A DNA stretch of 44,598 bases from the NCBI GenBank assembly GCA_001642005.1, contig LWCA01000170.1, forward strand, positions 1 through 44,598, in the 5' to 3' direction. Source of the DNA: Intoshia linei. Its lineage: Eukaryota > Orthonectida > Rhopaluridae. The notes beneath the pieces were generated by a model. The model worked only from the letters and a program-made list of their open reading frames with translations. It ran no database searches and was not told where the DNA came from. Numbering within the stretch: position 1 is the first letter of the stretch; each line of letters begins with the position of its first letter. Positions 33,641-44,598 of this stretch are shown here, piece by piece. The position numbers and the translations under genes were made by a program.

Positions 33641-35345
33641 TCAACTATGGAAAACGCCAGTTATCCAGAAATATAAATAAAATGTTACAGAATTCATTGA
33701 ATTGACAAAGTCTAAATAACTTATTTTCCCATCATGATCTAAATCCATTTTCTAGTTTTTTATATAATTGATATATTAAAAGCATTACAGAGAATGCATC
33801 TCTAACTATTGTATTTAATTTTCTCAATTCTGGAAACCCCATTGATTTATTTCCCACCATAGAGTACACTGCCTATTTAGTTGTAAATTTACATATATCA
33901 CGATTACTTTAGCAACATGACAAAATTCTCCATATGATATGAATCCATCATTATTTTGATCGTAAAGGCGAAAAATCCAATTAATTTTTTCTTGTTTAGA
34001 TCCTTTTACCATTTTAGATAAACCAATTACAAAACTCTATCAATATTTGTTATTTGAAAAAAGATTACCACCTCAAACGATATTCGATTATTAGAGTCTT
34101 TTTCAAATGTTTTAAACATAATTTTAGCATATCTTTGTGGTTCTAAAATGGTATTTTAAAAAACATGAAAAAACAAAAATTATTAGCTTTATTCCTAATT
34201 AATTTCAATTAAATGGCGAACCCATAAATTATATTTTATTTTTAACTAAATTCTTTAATCTGCAATCATATAGCAAACAAATCCTCTAAACAATATTTAA
34301 GCTGTACCCCATTTTAAAATATGTTATAATTTAAAATTTAACGGAAAAACGTAAAATCAGAAAAAGTTGACAAATTTTTCTTATTTTGTTGGTGTTTTTA
34401 TCATTTTCACTTTTACCTTTTAAAAAATACGGACTGTACTTGAATAATTTTCTGGAAATTGATCAAAATTAAAAATATTTCCTTTATACAGTAGCAACAC
34501 ATGAAGTGACCACTTTATTATATAAAAAGTGGACCATGTGCTCTAAAAAATCTGAATAAAATTTAAAACAAAAATTTGTTTTTAAAAATTTTCATTTAGG
34601 CTAAATTTTAGCTCATAATATTTGTCAGTTTAGAATGTTTATGCGTCGCTTCTGATTAGGGTGTAAATAAACATATTAAATTTAATTTAGGGTGTTATTA
34701 TCAAAATAAATTTTTAAGGATGAATTTTTTAGTATATGTACTGTAATATTTAGTATGCTTACATGTATAAAAAAGGTTAAAAGCAACAAGAACCAATTTC
34801 TAAAGGTGGTCCGCATAATCTGTCGCTATTGTATATATAAAAAATGACATTGAGTGACAAAATTAGTACATAATTTTTTTACCTCCAATAACAAAAAATT
34901 TGCAATAATTTTGAATAAATTGTTTTTCAGATACGACACCGCCCGTACATGTCTAAAATTTATTATTATCAATTATGGGTATGGTAAGTATTGACAAGTA
35001 AAGCCAAGTTTTATAAATTACATTTTTAAAGGATCTGTACATTGTTTTTAATTCTTCAACAGAAAATTTAGAAATTTTACTAAGTTCAAAAATATTCATT
35101 GGACAGTATTGATTGAGTTTTCCCTTGATAAGAGATAAATCATTATCTAAAGTGTAAGTGAGTAAGATACATTTTTTATATATACAATTTATTTCAATGT
35201 AATTATCAAATAATACAAATTTGCAAAAAATTATTATTTATAATTAATATCACCTTTAATTTATCACGTTTTACAATTAATTGAATTTTGTACTTATTGT
35301 GGATATGATGGTATTAAAGTCGTCAACATAAGGAAGTGTTTCCAT
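33641..35345 (-). CDS. KCNIP: KChIP-like neuronal calcium sensor (EF-hand)
   Basis: Spliced gene, complement(join(33641..33751,33789..33872,33908..34036,34072..34142,34883..34952,35022..35146,35294..35345)), 213 codons with phases agreeing. Kv-channel-interacting proteins bind the N-terminus of Kv4 subunits and tune A-type current. Identity rests on FSVEELKTMYRSFKN (EF1 entry), FVIGLSKMVKGSKQEKINW (matching the KChIP RGTVQEKLNW block), LYDQNNDGFI and AVYSMVGN. EF1 is degenerate, as usual. The EF2 loop (96-107, EKDSNNRISFES) lacks Asp at position 1 and the acidic residue at 12. EF3 (132-143, DQNNDGFISYGE) is canonical. EF4 (180-191, DLDHDGKISYLD) ends in Asp rather than Glu, which lowers calcium affinity in other EF-hands. 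There is no N-terminal myristoylation signal. The last 16 residues (VTFYLYFWITGVFHS) are unlike the family and follow a possible GTAACA donor, so a further exon may exist. Frequenin/NCS is the alternative, less likely. Confidence 0.88.
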
Positions 35346-35515
35346 AATATGTATCAGTAAGTAAGAAAATTGTAAAGATTATGATTATTCATAAATATGG
35401 ATTACGCTGATTTACGACAAGAACAGCTATGTTTGAAACAAGCTTTAGTGTTTTTATTAACAAATTTAGTACATAATAATAAAGAATTTACAAATCAGAT
35501 ATTTTTATTTATATT

Positions 35516-35580
35516 CTAGTATGACTGATATGTACTTTGTATAAACACCAGCCAGCTTTGCCGAAGGCCTGCCTTTTTTA
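35516..35580 (+). repeat. Truncated dispersed CTAG repeat
   Basis: Starts CTAGTATGACTGATATGTAC and continues to GCCGAAGGC, a diverged copy of the first 60 bp of the family at 5912. It lies upstream of the KChIP-like gene start. The 35346-35515 stretch before it is plain AT-rich DNA and probably contains that gene's promoter. Confidence 0.65.
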
Positions 35581-35759
35581 ATTTTAAGATTGATTTTTGG
35601 TATTGATTACAAACTATGGAAGTATAACCTTAAAAACAATTCATTATAGCTACAACCCTAAAAAATCTTCATAAATAACAAGAATTCCAGAAATCTTTAC
35701 TTATATAAAGTAATTTAGTTAAAAGTGGATATCTGTTTGTTTATTGGTCTGTGTGTTAC

Positions 35760-37222
35760 AGTTTATTTAAAAAAGTAAGAAAAGTTGAGTTTTAAAAAAT
35801 TCAAAATTCCATATTTCCATTACTGTTTTTCGAAAATTTTATTTTCAGAATTGAGAACTTCAAAGTCAAAAACCCCAATTGTCGTTTTTTTAAATTCAAA
35901 CCAGTCCTAGGATTATAAAAAATACACAATTTGATAAAAATATTAAATTTATCTACATTATGATAATTTTCAATTTCAAAACCATATATCTTGACGGCCA
36001 AAACCACAAACCACCTTTTTTTGCAAAAATAAAAAAAGTCCTAGATTTTTATACAACATAAATTATGGGATAGTTTTTAAAATCATAAGCATTATGATAA
36101 ATGGCAACATTAAAAAAGTTCATTTTCACGATCAAAATCCCACATTACCCTTTTTTTAAATTAAAACAACTCTAGAATTTTTAAAAAATTTACAGATGAT
36201 ACAGTTATATCCAGTTAACACACACAAAAAATTTCAATCTGACAAAGTGACGCCTTCATGGTAAAAAAGCACTTTACAGTTCTTCTTTTTTTTAATTGGA
36301 AACTATTTTAGAAAACCAAAAAATTAGTATAAAATAAATATATAAAAATGAGTGTTTGAGAATTAAAAATTGCGTAGGATTGAAAAAAATTCCGAAAGAA
36401 TGAATTATATAGATTTTCACCCATATTTCATTATTGGAAAGGTGTAGACGTACAATGTAAATTTTTTTGAAATTGTAGGATTAATATTTACATTTTCAAT
36501 TTTTATTTTACATTATTGTTAATCGAAATATTTGAAAAATATTGGTTGGTAATGTATTAAAAATTATTTTTCACCGGGAATGCGTAGATTTCTGGGATTG
36601 AAATTTTGTATTTATATCAACTGGAATAAGCTGAATCAGAATAATCTTTTTTTTAATTGTAGGACTATTAATTATTTCAAATGTTTTATTTTAATAAAAT
36701 AGTTTCGAAATAAAAAAAAATGAATATTAAAGTGCTTTTTAAACTTTGAAGGATTAATTTTATCAGATTGTAATTTTTTTTAAAATTCCAGGGCTGTTTT
36801 CATTTTAAAAAAAAAGGGTAATCTGGGTTTTGACTTTGAAAATTATCTTTTTTGAAGTTGCCATTTATGATAATGATTATCAATTTAAAAACCATCTTTG
36901 AATTTATGTTGTATAAAATTCTAGGACTTTTTTAATTTTTACAAAAAAGGGTAATTTTGGGTTTTAACCGTGAAGATATAAGATTTTGAAATTGAAAATA
37001 ATCATAATTTTAATAATATTGATGAATTTAAAACTTTTTATTAGAATGTGTATTTTTTATAATTATATAACGGCTTTGCATTTAAAAACAAAGGGTAATT
37101 TTGGATTTTTAACCTTGAAGGACTCAATTTCTGAAATTTAAATTGGCGATTAAACATCACTCTCGGAAAACTGTTATAAAAATATGGAATTTGTAAGACT
37201 CGACTGCTATTACTTTCTTAAC
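35760..37222. mobile_element. Complete fold-back element
   Basis: The left arm (about 35760-36310) is the reverse complement of the right arm (about 36650-37222), joined by a shorter unique loop. Matched blocks are GTAAGAAAAGTTGAG with CTCGACTGCTATTACTTTCTTA, ATGATAATTTTCAATTTCAAAA with TTTTGAAATTGAAAATAATCAT, and the central GTTAACACACACAAAAAATT. It is the clearest full member of the family. No protein is encoded. Open frames within (for example 35801-36007) are repeat by-products. Confidence 0.8.
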
Positions 37223-38439
37223 CGTTTGAGGAATGCATTACACATATACGTGTAAATTTAATATTATGAAATTGATCCATTCCACCATTTTATAAAGGGT
37301 TTTTTACTTTCAATTTTATTTTTTGATATATTATATTTTATTGTGTCAATTCCTCAAAGTTGTAATATGAAATAATGCAATAAGTAAATTTCAAGTTTTA
37401 CGTATATACGTATTCATAAAATCAGTAAATTTCAGCCGATACGTATATAGATGGATTCAAAATATCATAAAATTTTAATCGATACGTACATAAATGTATT
37501 CAAAATTTTTTCCAATAATTTATATGAATAATAAGACCAAAATACGAAAAGGTTTATTTTTAAACATACGATAATGGATCAAAAATATTATGATAATTTC
37601 GCCAAACAACTAAATAATTATATATAAGTAAGGAATCCTTACTAAGGAGTAAGGTAAAGCCGCACATATCATAATCAAAGGAGTCAGAAAATCACGAGTA
37701 AGTGCTTACAAAATTTATTAAACGATTTGTAATATCATATAACCATTAGCCCCTCTTGATGGGCCTGAATTTGACATTTTAAATTTGATATAATAGTTAT
37801 GATATTAAAAAATATTATTTTTTTATAGATGGTCAATTTTAAAAATTTGGAAAAATAATGACAGATTTTATCCATACAAAATACAAAAAAGTCGTCGTTG
37901 TTAATTTTATTTTTACCTTCTTCGATCTTTAAAAAGTATGATATACTTTTTTTAGCATTTTTTTACACATGTATTATGGATATTATAAAAGTTTTTATTA
38001 TTTAAACATTAATTACTCCTAAATACAAATGAATGACCGACTTTTTGAGAAAATTTTTAGGACACACCACTGTTAATAGTCTATTATAATGAAAAAAATT
38101 ATTTTTTGAATTGTTACGAAACCAAGCTTTATCCGTACAATTATTAATTAATATTGAATAATTGCGTTTATATGTCAAATATAATTTCAAAAAATAAAAT
38201 TTAGTGCTAACATTTATGGTTAAAAATTTGGTCTACATTTTACAACATGTGAAAAAAATTGGGGAACGTTTTTTTTAAAAATAAAATTTAACAGATAATT
38301 TATAGTAATTTTATTTATTGTGTCATTATTTTATTAATGCCTGTAGTAAAATAAATAATTAAGATTTAAACAATAAATAAGATTATTTTTTGTTAAAAAT
38401 ATTTAAATTGATATCTGCTTACATATGTAAATTGTTACT
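37223..38439. other. Gene-free AT-rich stretch with ACGTATAT repeats
   Basis: Three imperfect units beginning ACGTATATA or ACGTACATA start near 37400, 37441 and 37484 (period 41-43 bp), each followed by a TATTCA- or GATTCA-type block. CATTAGCCCCTCTTGATGGGCC near 37744 is a diverged relative of 7980-8060. Nothing coding is supportable. Confidence 0.45.
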
Positions 38440-38640
38440 TGTGGACGAAATGTCGTCTTCTAGAGTCTAGACAGAAAACGGTGATTATTTGTTAAATATA
38501 AACCCCTACTGTGGAATACACTATTATTTAAAAACAATAATGATAAAGCTTACTGTTAAAGTTTTCTTTATGTCCTAACTGGGATTGAATATTGTTGTGA
38601 ATGGTACAAGAAATACGCCGTGTAGCACGAATAATAAATT
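38440..38640 (+). pseudogene. Possible transposase fragment (piggyBac-like?)
   Basis: TENGDYLLNINPYCGIHYYL, followed by KLTVKVFFMS, is open on the plus strand. It loosely resembles the YxxxxxPYTGK block of piggyBac-type transposases. Stops follow and no other catalytic block is visible. The neighbouring 38641-39735 is AT-rich with no gene. Confidence 0.25.
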
Positions 38641-39735
38641 GCATATTCAAAAAATAAATAAAAATTAAATTTTGAACGTCATAATTGATTAATATATCCA
38701 CGTAAAGTTAAAATTGCTATTTGGTGTGAGAAATCAATATTCATATTCTGAGTGATACTTAAACGATCAATTTATAAAACTACAATTAAATTTAATTGAT
38801 CCAATGGGAAAATAATATATAATATCATAAAACTTAGAATAAATGTAAACAGTTGTAAATATAAATAATAATAAAATTACATAAAGAAAATTTAGGAAAT
38901 GGCATTGATGAAAAATGAAAATAAAAAATATTAATCGATATAAATAAATCATATTTTAATTAAAATGCAAATTACCCACTTTTTGTACTACATGAGAGGC
39001 AAACGCCATTTTCTTAAAATTTAAATTTTAATGAAATACTATTTATTAATACATCGACACAGTTTTTAGCACAAATTATTAAAACATGACTACTCTAACT
39101 CACGCATATAAATGCTACATTTTAATATAATTTGTATTTGATCAATGCTCAACATTTGTTTGCACATGTTGATATAAAATGTTCACTTACTCATTTGTAT
39201 GCGTTACACCATTAATCCAGTGACTGATAACCTCTATTAAGTAGATTTAATCAACGCACCTATATTAGTATTTTATATACATTTTATGAATTATGGTCAT
39301 GCGTCAGATTATTCATTTTTTATTTTTATCGATTATTTTAATTAAAATAATGAAATTTCCCAATTATATTACTATTTCTACATGTAAATTTCAAATTTCG
39401 ACAAAATTCAATGTATTACTTTATTTTGTTCGCATTCATTTACACATTTAGTATTCATCATAAAATACTTAACATCAGTGCGCATTTACCAATACAATTT
39501 TAGAAAAATCATAAAGATAAACATTGATATTTTTTCCCGTTAATATTTAAATACATGTATTATTAAATTATTTGATAATATAAAACATTTTAATATGATA
39601 GTAAGTAATTTAACACAATGTAAAAATTTACTTAAGTATCTTTATTAAATGCATGATAATATCAGACGAAAATTTTTAAAAATTTTATAAGATGATTATA
39701 AAAAATACTCTCTATCCATTACTTTACTGAGTAAA

Positions 39736-40470
39736 GTTTACAGATGGGTGCATAACCTGCGGCCGTACGGCTGCATGCGACCTGAGAGCGTTTATTTGTG
39801 GCCTTGGGTAATCCGTGTCATCATAATAAAATATATCATTTTACTTCAAATTGAAAAATTTAAATCAGATTTTATTTAAGGACTATTCAATTTTATTCAA
39901 TATTTGTATCAAAAAGTTACATTTTTGACTTTTCCACTTTCTCAAAATGGATTTAAACTTTCTCAGTGTCAAAGTAAATTTTGTGCGGCCGTAGTATCAG
40001 AGCCGTTTTAATACATGGGCAATATGGGCCGTAGCCCAGGGCCACTCATTAAAAAAGGCCACCAAATTAATAAAAGTAATTTACAATTATATCTTAAAAA
40101 AAGGCCCCCAATTTATTGAAAAATACTTCACATTTATATCTTAAGAAACAGTTTATAAGTTTTGAAGTATGGGAATTCAAATAGTTTAAAGAATCAAAGT
40201 TTTGGTAAATATTCAATTTAAAATATATTTTACAATGTTCATCATATAATATTGACATAAAAACTGTTTAAAATGATAATATTAAACATTAAAACCTCTC
40301 TATTAAGTAAATATTTAAAAAAGAAAGTAGGAATTCTTTGATTTTTCTCTGATCTTTGATTAATTTTCTAAAAAGGGGCCCTAAAATTTTTTTATCGCTT
40401 CGCTCAGGGCCACGAAGTGGCTTAAGACTGATCTGTGTAGTATCAATAATTAAAGTAGTTTTGCGCCTGA
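39736..40470. repeat. hAT-type remnant with nested hAT-like element
   Basis: GGGTGCATAACCTGCGGCCG at about 39746, the palindromic GGCCGTACGGC next to it, and GTGCGGCCGTAGTAT before 39998 resemble the CTGCGGCCC-rich ends of hAT elements. A second element (39998-40435) is inserted in its right part. GTAGTTTTGCGCC near 40451 may be the outer end. Confidence 0.45.
39998..40435 (-). mobile_element. hAT-like non-autonomous element, second copy
   Basis: The 438-bp reverse-orientation copy of 2229-2730 starts CAGAGCCGTTTTAA and ends GTGGCTTAAGACTGATCTG. Flanks CGTAGTAT (39990-39997) and TGTAGTAT (40436-40443) are an 8-bp target duplication with one mismatch. Internal homology includes GTAGCCCAGGGCCACTC and ATCGCTTCGCTC. 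Confidence 0.85.
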
Positions 40471-40560
40471 ATTGTGAAAAAATTGAGCACTATGGTTTAA
40501 ATCATGATCATATCAAATTAAAACATGATTACATGTACATCAATACATTTCAACATTCCA

Positions 40561-41110
40561 ACTTATATAAAAATCTTTGTATGTGTGCCTGTTTGTCTGT
40601 CTGTTTGTGTTGTCGTTTATATCAATAGCTAAGAGTCTTAGAATAAGTATAAGAAGTATAATGTTTTAAATGGCTCATTTCTGTTACACTTTTAACCGGG
40701 TGTAAAAGTAAGATAAATTTCAATCTCAGAAACTCACATTTACCGGTCAAAAACTCCAATTATTTTTTTTTGAAAATCAAATGAGTTCTAAAATTTAAAA
40801 AAATATACATTCTGATACAGATTTAAAAATCATAAATTTAAATTTTATAAGAATATATTTAAAAATCTTCCGGATCAAAAACTCAAATTACGCTTTTTTA
40901 AAAAAATCAAATAAGTTCTAGTTTTTAAAAGAAAATTACAGTTTATACAGTTATCTATATCTTATTATGTACTTTATTTTCAAAAAACGTTTAAATAAAC
41001 GTTCTAAATTAGGAAAAATTATTTTTTTCCAGATTTTAAAAAGGGTTTTTAGAGAGTTTTTAATCATATTTTCAAGGGGTTTTTTTGGGAAACTTCAGAT
41101 ATGATAATTA
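40561..41110 (-). repeat. Fold-back family arm with TGTCTG microsatellite
   Basis: Starts with a TGTGCCTGTTTGTCTGTCTG stretch, as do other family ends. It then shares CATTTACCGGTCAAAAACTCC and TTCTGATACAGATT blocks with 6400-7262. Gene-free. Confidence 0.65.
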
Positions 41111-41149
41111 CATTTAAAAAACGATGTAATTAAAAAATATAACACCCTT

Positions 41150-42480
41150 TACTTATATAAAAATTAATGTCTCTGTGCCTGTCTGTGTTCTGTTTGTTAC
41201 CGTTTATTTAAAAAATTGACAGTCGTGAATTTTTAAAAAAACTCAATTTCTAATACAGTTTTTTTCTATTTTTCAGTTTCAGAATTTAATTAAATTATGT
41301 CCTTCAGCGTCATAAATCCAAAATCAATAATTCCCTTTTGTAAACAATTTTTCTAAAAAAATCAGCACAAAAATTTAATAAAACATAAATTTTGGGACGC
41401 GTTTTAAATTAATTAACATTGTCGTAAATATCAGCCTGAGAAACGCATATCTTCATGGTCTAAACCCAGATTACCTTTTTTTTATAATTTGAAAATAATT
41501 AATTGTAGTTTTAGAATTAAAAAAAAGTTACAACTGATACATATTTATACAGTAAACACACAAAAATTTTCAATTTGACAAAGCAACGTCTTCACGGTCA
41601 AAAAAAAACTTTAATATTCATTTCTGTTTATTTCAAAACTATTTTATTAAAGCAAAAAATTTGAAATAATTAACGGTCGTACAGTTAAAAAAAGAGATTA
41701 TTTTAATACTGTTTATTTCATTTGATATAATTACAAAATTTTAATCCGAGAAATCTACGCATTCCCGGTGAAAACTAATTTTTAATATATTATCAACCTA
41801 TATTTGTCAAATTAAAAATTAAAAAGTAAATATTCATCGTACAATTTCAAAAAAAATGTGCATTGAACTTCTACACATTTCCAATAAAGAAATATCGGTG
41901 AAAATCTATATAATTGATTCATTCTGATTTATTTTCATTACTACGCAATTTTTCATTCTGACTTTGGAAATCTTAAATTTTTAGTTTCAAAAAAGTTAAA
42001 TCAACAACAAAGTACTATAAAGTACAACTATAATTTTATTACAATGTTTTGCAATTATGGTAAAATTCATCTAAAATATTCAAATTTTACAATTTCTCAC
42101 AATTTATGTTGTATAAAATTCTAAGACTTTTTTCAAATTATTAAAAATAGTAATTTAGAGTTGTGCTCGTAAAGATATAATATTAGAAATTAAAATTTAT
42201 TATAATGTTGATGATTTTAAAATCTTTATCAGATTTTGTAATTATACTTCTAGGACACGTTTGATTTAAAAAAAGGATAATTGGAGTTTTTGACTTTGAA
42301 CGATTCAATTTCTGAAAATGAAATTTGCGATAAAACATCACACTCAAAAAACTGTAATGGAAAGATGAAGTTTTAAAACTCGACTCCTCTTACTTTCTTA
42401 AATAATCAAATTAATAAATATATAAATAAACAGAATTATATTTTTAGCTCTATATAAATCATTATAATTGAGTTTCTATT
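41150..42480. mobile_element. Fold-back element, third complete copy
   Basis: The left end, TTATATAAAAATTAATGTCT followed by GTTACCGTTTATTTAAAAAA, opens the reverse arm. The right arm (about 42100-42410) ends CTCGACTCCTCTTACTTTCTTA and a short tail. The central part includes CATTCCCGGTGAAAACTAAT (reverse of the family's CACCGGGAATGC). No protein. Confidence 0.65.
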
Positions 42481-43977
42481 ACATATATGTATTTTATATA
42501 TATAGATAAGTATAAATTGAAAACCTTTTATATTAATAGTTTCTTGGTTTGATGATAGCTGTTTGGACAAATAACTATAACTTACACCCATCAAAGGATT
42601 GATTTACAAGAGGTCATATTTAATATTGACAAAATATAGTGTATTACCATTAAATGTAATAGGGATTACATTTTTTGTAAATCAATAACCATACTGGAAA
42701 TATTACTTTTACTCGAAACAAACAGTTTGGATAATTTCATAAAGCTGGTGAACATTTGAAACTTTTGATTGATATTTTTTAATGTGCAAGTTTTTATTTT
42801 TATTGGCTAATACAGATTATTTGTTTATAATTATTTTTAGACAGTTAATCGTCTCACTCATTACATTCAAATTTGGTCGACATTTTTAATTTTTTTGCAT
42901 ATTATTGTATTTTTAATTTATAAACAATTTTATTTGCATATCAAAGTGACAAATCCATTGATTAAAATTGTTTATATGTTTATAAATAACTCATGCAATA
43001 TGATAACACTTTATGAGAAATCAATGTTGTATTAGATATATCGTATATTTGACTATTCATGTTTTACCAGAGAATTTTTATTCGCTATTGAAAGTTTTTA
43101 AAGGTCGTTAAATACCATTATTCATTGTTTTTATAATTTATAGTTTAATTATATATAAATTAAAATCGAATTCAACAATAAATATCAAAATCTAAAGTAT
43201 TTTTAACTACATTTATTGCTAGTATAGTGGTTGATATAAACCTCTTTTCTAAAAAGTGCCATTAACATATACATTAGCGAATATTGTGCAATATAAGTCA
43301 GTGCTGGTAAAATATATGTGTTTTGTGATAAAATAAGCACTTGACGTATTTTTTTAACACAATTGGAAAAATATAAACTTTAAAAACTAAATTTCATAAT
43401 AAACAAAACCATTTAAAAAATGAATTCCCTTAGAAAACAAGGTCTACTTGTTTAATTCCATTGAAAAATTTGCTAATAAATGATTTTTTGTCATAATATT
43501 AAACAAATTAGTTTCAATTGTAGGGCTGATTAACATTTTTTTATTATAAAACACACCGAATTTGATTTGGTTTTCATCACTAAGTGATTTAACCTTTCAA
43601 ATGTCATATTTTATAAAATCTCTGATAGTTAAATTAATTAATGAAATATAACCGTGGAATACCGGTTCGACCGAATTTTATAAAAATACCTCAAAAAATT
43701 GATGATAGAAAAAACTAATACTATCACGTTAATCAGCGCATTAAATTGGTACTCTGGTTATATTTTTCATGTCTGATAAAAATAAAAAGCTTTGATTCGC
43801 ATAGCAGTGTAATTATTCTGTAACTTAATTGTAAAAAAAACTATTTATTTGAAGACTCATAAAATAATAAAGTTGGTGAAAAATATATCAAAATAATTTA
43901 ATTAAAATTTTTAGATTGATAATATTATACATTTAATAAAAGTACAAATGTCTACAGCAACATAATTATAATTGATA
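42481..43977. other. AT-rich stretch, one weak open frame
   Basis: No gene is supportable. A stop-free frame of 64 codons follows a TTTTTAG acceptor at 42840 (TVNRLTHYIQIWS, then a hydrophobic stretch LIFLHIIVFLIYK) and ends in TAG near 43034. It could be a membrane-protein exon, but neighbouring exons were not found. The rest shows nothing distinctive. Confidence 0.3.
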
Positions 43978-44091
43978 TTAAATCAAGTTATGCTTTTCTA
44001 ATAAAGCCAATCTATTGTTTGGTAAAGTATCGTACAATTTTATATTTTGTTCTGTAAATTTTTCAAAATGTAGTAAATGAGTAGTCCAAAT
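43978..44091 (-). CDS. Terminal exon of unrecognised gene
   Basis: A 114-nt open frame runs from an acceptor (TTTTTTAG) at 44093-44092 to TAA at 43978. It encodes IWTTHLLHFEKFTEQNIK, then LYDTLPNNRLALLEKHNLI and stop. Amphipathic helix-like composition and a clean acceptor suggest a genuine last exon. The sequence just upstream (44100-44598) is repeat, so the preceding exon must lie beyond the window or across a long intron. I do not recognise the protein. Confidence 0.5.
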   Translation of the reverse strand: MWTTHLLHFEKFTEQNIKLYDTLPNNRLALLEKHNLI

Positions 44092-44162
44092 CTAAAAAAT
44101 GTATAAATAAAAGTTATACTATAATACAATGCTACAATACATTAATATAATACTATACTATA

Positions 44163-44300
44163 ATACAATACATTACTATCCTTTAAGTCAGTGATTACCG
44201 ATTCAAATAGTGTATGGAAGATACGTACTACGGATCCTCATTTCAAAATATTAATTTTTTTGAACCGCAAAGGAAACACGAAATATAAAACTTTAATAAA
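44163..44300 (-). repeat. Short dispersed repeat
   Basis: Diverged reverse-complement relative of 9130-9262, with terminus CAGTGATTACCGATTCAAATA at about 44189. Confidence 0.5.
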
Positions 44301-44309
44301 AAAATGGAA

Positions 44310-44465
44310 GGTTTTTTCTCATAAGATTTGGTAAAATCGTTTTTTTCAAAAAAATATTAGAAAAAGGGATTTTCCATTAAGGGTTGGTAAAATTAAATTA
44401 GGAAGTTAATACTCAAAAAATTTGGTAAAATCGGATTTTTCAAAAAAATATTAAAAAAACGCAAA
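44310..44465 (+). repeat. GGTAAAATCGGATTTTT array
   Basis: At least three units containing TTTGGTAAAATCG or GGTTGGTAAAATT, with TTTTTTCAAAAAAATATTA between them. A relative of the arrays in TBCE intron 10 and receptor intron 2. Confidence 0.6.
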
Positions 44466-44496
44466 AAATTTAATGCATAATCAAAATATATGTTAA

Positions 44497-44598
44497 CTAG
44501 CTTTACTGTTATGTACTTCGTACAAACAGCACCTAACTCTGCCAAGGGCACATTTTTATTATACCAAAAAAATAAATTCATGTTAAAAATCTAACTTA
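44497..44598 (+). repeat. Dispersed CTAG repeat, cut by window end
   Basis: Starts CTAGCTTTACTGTTATGTAC and continues to AATCTAACTTA at the window edge, closely matching the first 100 bp of the copies at 5912 and 25786. Confidence 0.8.

Noticed and set aside
38767-38952. 61-codon hydrophobic minus-strand frame
   Set aside because: AT-driven Ile/Phe/Tyr composition with no start context, splice site or family resemblance.
43660-43685. GGTTCGACC resembling a tRNA B box
   Set aside because: No matching A box, acceptor stem or anticodon arm upstream at the right distance on either strand.
1-44598. Search for a novel defence, toxin or giant-mobile-element system
   Set aside because: All recognisable coding sequence belongs to ordinary animal gene families or dead DNA transposons. 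No reverse transcriptase, integrase, capsid or nuclease cluster was seen.

Overview
The window is strongly AT-rich nuclear DNA of a bilaterian animal. It carries spliced genes for a peptide G-protein-coupled receptor, NRF-1, nucleoporin TPR, a Goosecoid-type homeodomain, TBCE and a KChIP-like calcium sensor. All exon structures below were assembled by hand from GT/AG junctions that keep the reading frame. They rest on frame agreement and family recognition, not on transcripts. Gene density is about one per 5 kb and many introns are only 34-51 bp. This would fit a compact, derived genome such as that of an orthonectid (Intoshia), but the organism assignment is an inference.

Layout. 1-1520: transposon debris and one unassigned possible exon (minus). 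1521-5406: orexin/allatotropin-type receptor (minus, 4 exons). 5407-7403: repeats. 7404-10723: NRF-1/erect wing (plus, 5 exons). 10779-17378: TPR (minus, 9 exons). 17379-19939: mostly repeat. 19940-20698: goosecoid-like homeobox (plus, 3 exons). 20765-28351: small C2-domain protein (minus, 6 exons), whose two large introns hold two different dead Tc1/mariner elements. 28479-33090: tubulin cofactor E (plus, 12 exons). 33641-35345: KChIP-like EF-hand protein (minus, 7 exons). 35346-43977: repeats (fold-back elements, hAT-type MITEs) with no convincing gene. 43978-44091: last exon of an unrecognised gene (minus).

The seven assembled genes alternate strictly in strand (-,+,-,+,-,+,-). Tail-to-tail pairs are 55, 66 and 550 bp apart. 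One head-to-head pair (C2 gene/TBCE) shares a 127-bp gap. The genes do not form a pathway: they are a neuropeptide receptor, two nuclear regulators, a nuclear-pore scaffold, a tubulin chaperone and a neuronal-type calcium sensor.

More sequence is repeat than exon. The families seen are: (1) fold-back elements with 0.5-0.8 kb arms; (2) a dispersed element starting CTAGSTTGACTGTTATGTA; (3) short hAT-like elements starting CAGAGCCGT with 8-bp target duplications; (4) Tc1 elements with IR/DR-type ends; (5) degenerate GGTAAAAT-type arrays. I found no new defence, toxin or mobile-gene system. The most unusual features are the tiny introns, the alternating gene order and the nested transposons in the C2 gene.
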